From Neisseria cinerea (GTDB taxonomy: Bacteria; Pseudomonadota; Gammaproteobacteria; Burkholderiales; Neisseriaceae): DNA of 64,000 bases. Of the stretch, positions 58,446 through 64,000 are shown piece by piece; position 1 is the stretch's first letter, and each line of letters starts with the position of its first letter. The DNA lies in assembly GCF_900475315.1 (NCBI RefSeq), contig NZ_LS483369.1:1550001-1614000 (forward strand), written 5' to 3'. The notes below the pieces were generated by a model. The model was not told the origin of the DNA and ran no database searches. It saw only the letters and a list, made by a program, of their open reading frames with translations. A program made the position numbers and the translations under genes.

Positions 58446-60284
58446 TTATTCGACCGTAACGGATTTCGCCAGGTTGCGCGGTTTGTCCACATCGGTACCG
58501 CGTGCGAGGGCAACATGGTAGGAAAGGAGCTGCACGGGGATAGTATGCACGACGGGGGATAATTCGCCGACATGGCGCGGCGCGCGGATAACGTGCACGC
58601 CTTCGGTGGCATTAAAATTGCTGTCGAGGTCGGCAAAGACGAAAAGTTCGCCGCCGCGTGCGCCGACTTCCTGCATATTGGCTTTGACTTTGTCCAACAG
58701 GCTGTCGTTGGGCGCGATGACGACGACGGGCATGTTTTCGTCCACTAAGGCAAGCGGCCCGTGCTTCAGCTCGCCGGCAGGATAGGCTTCGGCGTGGATG
58801 TAGGTGATTTCCTTCAGTTTTAACGCGCCTTCGAGGGCAATCGGGTAATGGATGCCGCGCCCCAAAAACAGAGCGCTGGTTTTCTTGGCAAACTGTTGCG
58901 CCCATGCGGCAATTTGAGGTTCGAGGTTCAAAGCGTGCTGAACGCTGCCGGGAAGCTGGCGGAGTTCTTCGGTATAACGTGCTTCATCTTCGCCGGATAC
59001 CAAGCCGCGTACCTTCGCCAGCGTTACCGCCAAACCGAACAGTGCAACCAGTTGCGTGGTAAATGCTTTGGTCGAAGCGACGCCGATTTCCGCACCGGCA
59101 CGGGTATAAAGCACGAGGCTGCTTTCGCGCGGCAGGGCGGATTCCATCACGTTGCAGATGGAGAGGCTGTGGCGGTGTCCCAAGGATTTGGCGTATTTCA
59201 AAGCTTCCATCGTGTCCAGCGTTTCGCCGGATTGGGAAATGGTAATGACCAGTTGGTCAGGATCGGCAATCACGCTGCGGTATCGGTATTCGCTGGCGAT
59301 TTCGACGTCGGTCGGAATTTTGGCGATGGATTCGAGCCAGTATTTGGCGGTCAGCGCGGCATAATAGGAAGTGCCGCAGGCAAGGATTTTGACGCTGCGG
59401 ATGCTTTCAAATACGCTTTTGGCGTCTTTGCCGAAGTTTTCGGGGATGAAGCCGCCGTCGAGGAAAACTTCCGCCGTGTCCGCAATCGCGCGCGGTTGCT
59501 CGTGGATTTCCTTTTGCATAAAGTGGCTGTACGGCCCCAGCTCCAAAGAGGCAAGGGAGAGTTCGGATACCTTGACTTTGCGTTCGGCGGGCAGGCCGCT
59601 TTTATCGGTCAGCCTTTTGATGCCGTCTGAAGCCAGCAGCGCGATGTCGCCGTCTTCGAGGTACGCCACGCGGCGCGTAAAGGCGATGACGGCGGATACG
59701 TCCGAAGCGATAAAGGTTTCATCGTCGCCCAAAGCGACCAAAAGCGGGCAGCCCATACGTGCCACGACCATCTCGTCCGGGTTGTCCTGAGCCATGACGG
59801 CAATCGCATATGCGCCGTGGAAACGGGCGGATGCGGATTGCACGGCTTCAAACAGCCTGCCGCCGTTTTGCGCGTATTCGTGATTGATGCTGTGTGCGAT
59901 GACTTCGGTATCTGTTTGAGATTCAAAACGGTATCCCAAACCTTCCAAACGTTCGCGTTCGCTTTCAAAGTTTTCGATAATGCCGTTGTGTACGACGGCA
60001 ATCATACCGCCGCTGATGTGCGGGTGGGCGTTCGGCTCGGTAACGCCGCCGTGTGTCGCCCAGCGCGTATGTCCGATGCCGATGCTGCCCGCTATTCCTT
60101 TTTCACGGGCCGCGTCTTCCATCAACTGAACCCGGCCGACACGGCGCACGCGCTTGATGTTGCCGTCGGTATTGACGGCAATGCCTGATGAATCATACCC
60201 CCGGTATTCGAGGCGTTTGAGGCCGTCGGTCAGAAAATCGACGACGTTGTGATGGGCGCGGATGGCGCCGACGATACCGCACAT
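58446..60284 (-). CDS. glmS: Glutamine-fructose-6-phosphate aminotransferase (isomerizing)
   Basis: Makes glucosamine 6-phosphate for peptidoglycan and lipid A. The 612-residue protein has the glutaminase domain with nucleophile Cys2 (MCGIVGAI, Cys1 after Met removal), GHTRWATHG, and two SIS isomerase domains ([19 protein letters not shown]), ending [18 protein letters not shown] precedes the ATG. No glmS ribozyme is seen upstream, as expected outside Gram-positives. Confidence 0.97.
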   Translation of the reverse strand: MCGIVGAIRAHHNVVDFLTDGLKRLEYRGYDSSGIAVNTDGNIKRVRRVGRVQLMEDAAREKGIAGSIGIGHTRWATHGGVTEPNAHPHISGGMIAVVHNGIIENFESERERLEGLGYRFESQTDTEVIAHSINHEYAQNGGRLFEAVQSASARFHGAYAIAVMAQDNPDEMVVARMGCPLLVALGDDETFIASDVSAVIAFTRRVAYLEDGDIALLASDGIKRLTDKSGLPAERKVKVSELSLASLELGPYSHFMQKEIHEQPRAIADTAEVFLDGGFIPENFGKDAKSVFESIRSVKILACGTSYYAALTAKYWLESIAKIPTDVEIASEYRYRSVIADPDQLVITISQSGETLDTMEALKYAKSLGHRHSLSICNVMESALPRESSLVLYTRAGAEIGVASTKAFTTQLVALFGLAVTLAKVRGLVSGEDEARYTEELRQLPGSVQHALNLEPQIAAWAQQFAKKTSALFLGRGIHYPIALEGALKLKEITYIHAEAYPAGELKHGPLALVDENMPVVVIAPNDSLLDKVKANMQEVGARGGELFVFADLDSNFNATEGVHVIRAPRHVGELSPVVHTIPVQLLSYHVALARGTDVDKPRNLAKSVTVE

Positions 60285-60388
60285 GACTGTTCCTTAGTAT
60301 CAGGTTGAAAAAAACAGGCGCGGACGGCTCCCGTGCCGCACCTTCCGCTTCGGATTATAAACCGCCTTCCGTGTCGGAAAACAGCAAA

Positions 60389-60415
60389 ATGCCGTCTGAA
60401 GGTTTCAGACGGCAT
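60389..60415 (-). terminator. AT-DUS hairpin behind mltA
   Basis: AT-DUS 60389-60400 and complement 60404-60415, 13 bp past the mltA stop. Confidence 0.8.
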
Positions 60416-60427
60416 TGTTTTGCCGGT

Positions 60428-61753
60428 TTACGGCCGGTATTCGGGTTTCATGCCGTTGGGCAGAAGCTGCCAGACGTAACCCGGTTCTTTCATTTTACCT
60501 GCCGTTTCCCCTGCTTCGTCGCCGTAACCCCAGAAATAATCCACGCGCACCGCGCCTTTAATCGCGCTGCCGGTATCCTGCGCCATAATCAGGCGGTTGA
60601 GTGCTTTACGGGTAACCGGGTGGGCGGTAGCGACAAATAAGGGTGCGCCCAAGGTAATGTAGTGCCGGTCGACTGCACCGGCATATTCACCCATCAGCGG
60701 AGTGCCCAGTGCGCCGACGGGACCGTCATTGTTGCTTCCGGCAAGCTCGCGGAAAAAGACATAGCTGGGGTTTTGCCCCAAAACTTCGGCGAGGCGTTGC
60801 GGATTTTGCCGCATATAAGACTTAATGCCCTGCATGGAGGTTTGTCCGAGTTTGAGGTAGCCCTTATCCGCCATGTATTTTCCGATGGAAACATACGGAT
60901 GCTCGTTTTTGTCGGCATAGCCGATGCGGATGTATTTGCCGGACGGAGTTTTCAGACGGCCCGAGCCTTGTATGTGCATGAAAAAAAGTTCGACGGGGTC
61001 ATCGGCATATCCGAGGATGGGGGCTTTGCCGTCAAGCGCGCCGCCGTTGATTTGGTTTCGCGTGTGGTAAGGGAGGAAGCGGCTTCCTTCAAACCTGCCT
61101 TTAATTGCCGTTGTGCGTGCGGTGATGGGGAATTGGGAGAGGTCGGCGGTATGCGTGCCTCCGGCATTGTCGATTGTGCCGCTGTTTCTTCCCGTCTGCC
61201 TGATGCGGACAAGGTTTTTTCCGCTCCTCAAACCTGCAGGCAGCGGGACGGAAATAAAATCATTGGGAATGCCATAAATAGGGAAGCGGGCTTGGGCCGT
61301 CCGTCTGTCATCCCCTTGCAGTACCGGTTCGTAATATCCGGTAACCGTGCCGGCAAGGCTTCCGTTGCCTGCAACCTGCCAAGGGGTGAAATAGCGTTCA
61401 AAAAAGTATTTTGCCGGCAAATGTTGCACAGGGGTTTGAAAGGCTTGGGCACACACATCCTGCCAGCCTTGGCGGTTTTTCAAACTTGAGCATCCGAGCC
61501 TGAAAGACTGCAGGCTCTGGGTAAAGTTTTGCGCGCTCCAGTGCGGCAGGCTGTCGTGAGGAACCGCCGTGTAAACCGCCCCTCCGCCCGAAACTGCCGT
61601 ACCGGCGGGAAAAGGGGTGCCCGCAGGGCGGTCGGGGCCTTGAATAACGGATGTATCGGGAATCGGGAGGGTTTGGATGCTTTTGCTTTGACAGGCGGCA
61701 AGAATGGCGGCAACCATGCCGAACAGCGCCGTTTGAAACAGGTGTTTTTTCAT
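60428..61753 (-). CDS. mltA: Membrane-bound lytic murein transglycosylase A lipoprotein
   Basis: Cleaves glycan strands of peptidoglycan with formation of 1,6-anhydro-muramic acid ends. The 441-residue protein has a lipoprotein signal ending ILAAC and MltA-domain segments (GTVTGYYEPVL, MHIQGSGRLKTPSG, RIGYADKNEHPYVSIGKYM) plus the 3D domain near the C-terminus with AQDTGSAIKGAVRVDYFWGYG. It matches GNA33 of meningococcus as I know it. Confidence 0.92.
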   Translation of the reverse strand: MKKHLFQTALFGMVAAILAACQSKSIQTLPIPDTSVIQGPDRPAGTPFPAGTAVSGGGAVYTAVPHDSLPHWSAQNFTQSLQSFRLGCSSLKNRQGWQDVCAQAFQTPVQHLPAKYFFERYFTPWQVAGNGSLAGTVTGYYEPVLQGDDRRTAQARFPIYGIPNDFISVPLPAGLRSGKNLVRIRQTGRNSGTIDNAGGTHTADLSQFPITARTTAIKGRFEGSRFLPYHTRNQINGGALDGKAPILGYADDPVELFFMHIQGSGRLKTPSGKYIRIGYADKNEHPYVSIGKYMADKGYLKLGQTSMQGIKSYMRQNPQRLAEVLGQNPSYVFFRELAGSNNDGPVGALGTPLMGEYAGAVDRHYITLGAPLFVATAHPVTRKALNRLIMAQDTGSAIKGAVRVDYFWGYGDEAGETAGKMKEPGYVWQLLPNGMKPEYRP

Positions 61754-61883
61754 AATGGGGCAATGCTGTTGAAATCCTTGAATCGGATTTTCAAGAGACT
61801 GATTTCTTAAAGTTTTAAAAAATGGGATTTTAACACAGCCCTGAAGTTTTCCGGCTGCTGGGTAGTCTAAAAATAAAATAAAA

Positions 61884-61903
61884 TAGTTTATATTCTCATT
61901 TAC
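61884..61903 (+). promoter_or_regulatory. Weak Fur-box-like sequence upstream of efeU
   Basis: TTTATATTCTCATTTAC partly matches the Fur operator pattern, about 60 bp before efeU in an AT-rich promoter region. Plausible for an iron importer but a weak match. Confidence 0.3.
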
Positions 61904-61962
61904 AAGTCATACATATAAATGTCCTGATAATATGCCGTCCATTTACTTATAAACTGATACTT

Positions 61963-63965
<2,003 letters not shown>

Positions 63966-63975
63966 GCCTCAAGCG

Positions 63976-63987
63976 TTCAGACGGCAT
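63976..63987 (-). repeat. AT-DUS downstream of efeO
   Basis: TTCAGACGGCAT on the plus strand. A partner may lie beyond the window edge. Confidence 0.8.
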
Positions 63988-64000
63988 TTGGCGACAGATG

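Overview
The window is chromosomal DNA from a Neisseria of the meningococcus/gonococcus/lactamica group. The evidence is about thirty copies of the 12-base DNA uptake sequence ATGCCGTCTGAA (AT-DUS), mostly as inverted pairs behind genes, together with neisserial housekeeping proteins in a meningococcus-like order. I see no insertion sequence, prophage or CRISPR array. GC content is roughly 50 per cent, with a few distinctly AT-rich islands.

Layout. 1-6.6 kb: start of a nuo (complex I) operon on the minus strand (nuoA-B-C-D-E, an inserted DUF1643 gene, nuoF, partial nuoG). 6.9-9.2 kb: sppA-type protease, CinA-like protein and a small membrane protein. 9.4-21.3 kb: argG, a DUF3290/DUF421 pair, sstT, tamA-tamB and a peptide transporter. 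21.4-24 kb: RNase P RNA, prfB and a patatin-like lipoprotein. 24.2-27.6 kb: a DoxX protein, an HvfA-type cysteine-rich RiPP precursor, its DUF692 (MNIO) and DUF2063 maturation proteins, an ECF sigma factor and a zinc-binding anti-sigma factor. This is the most interesting module in the window. 27.8-36.1 kb: a lipoprotein, tsaC, purD, a DUF4298 protein, a YigZ-family protein, etfA/etfB, waaC, a nicotinamidase and trmO. 36.6-43.4 kb: mutS, a GNAT protein, a coiled-coil periplasmic protein, gltX, a DUF218 protein, an ArsC-like protein and a TlpA-like thioredoxin. 43.6-52.7 kb: ftsE-ftsX, ibaG, pgk, murA, tRNA-Lys, terC, a CopD-like protein, waaA and gnd. 52.7-64 kb: an AT-rich gene-free segment rich in DnaA boxes, then lpxC, an FKBP isomerase, a DUF2061 protein, a D-2-hydroxyacid dehydrogenase, metG, glmS, mltA and efeU-efeO.

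Functional themes. Envelope biogenesis is heavily represented (waaC, waaA, lpxC, murA, glmS, mltA, tamA/tamB, ftsEX). There are two metal-related systems: the HvfABC/sigma-E module, probably copper or oxidant linked, and EfeUO iron uptake. The t6A tRNA modification pathway is represented by both tsaC and trmO.

Genome-level observations. (i) Five exact DnaA boxes lie within 484 bp between gnd and lpxC, a good oriC candidate. (ii) The lpxC-FKBP interval, which carries pilE/pilS in class I meningococci and gonococci, is empty here. That points to a class II pilin meningococcus or a commensal relative. (iii) Between 31 and 34.4 kb the uptake sequences are AGGTCGTCTGAA, the dialect of the N. mucosa group, instead of AT-DUS. 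This suggests imported DNA. (iv) A low-GC DUF1643 gene sits inside the nuo operon between two directly repeated uptake sequences.
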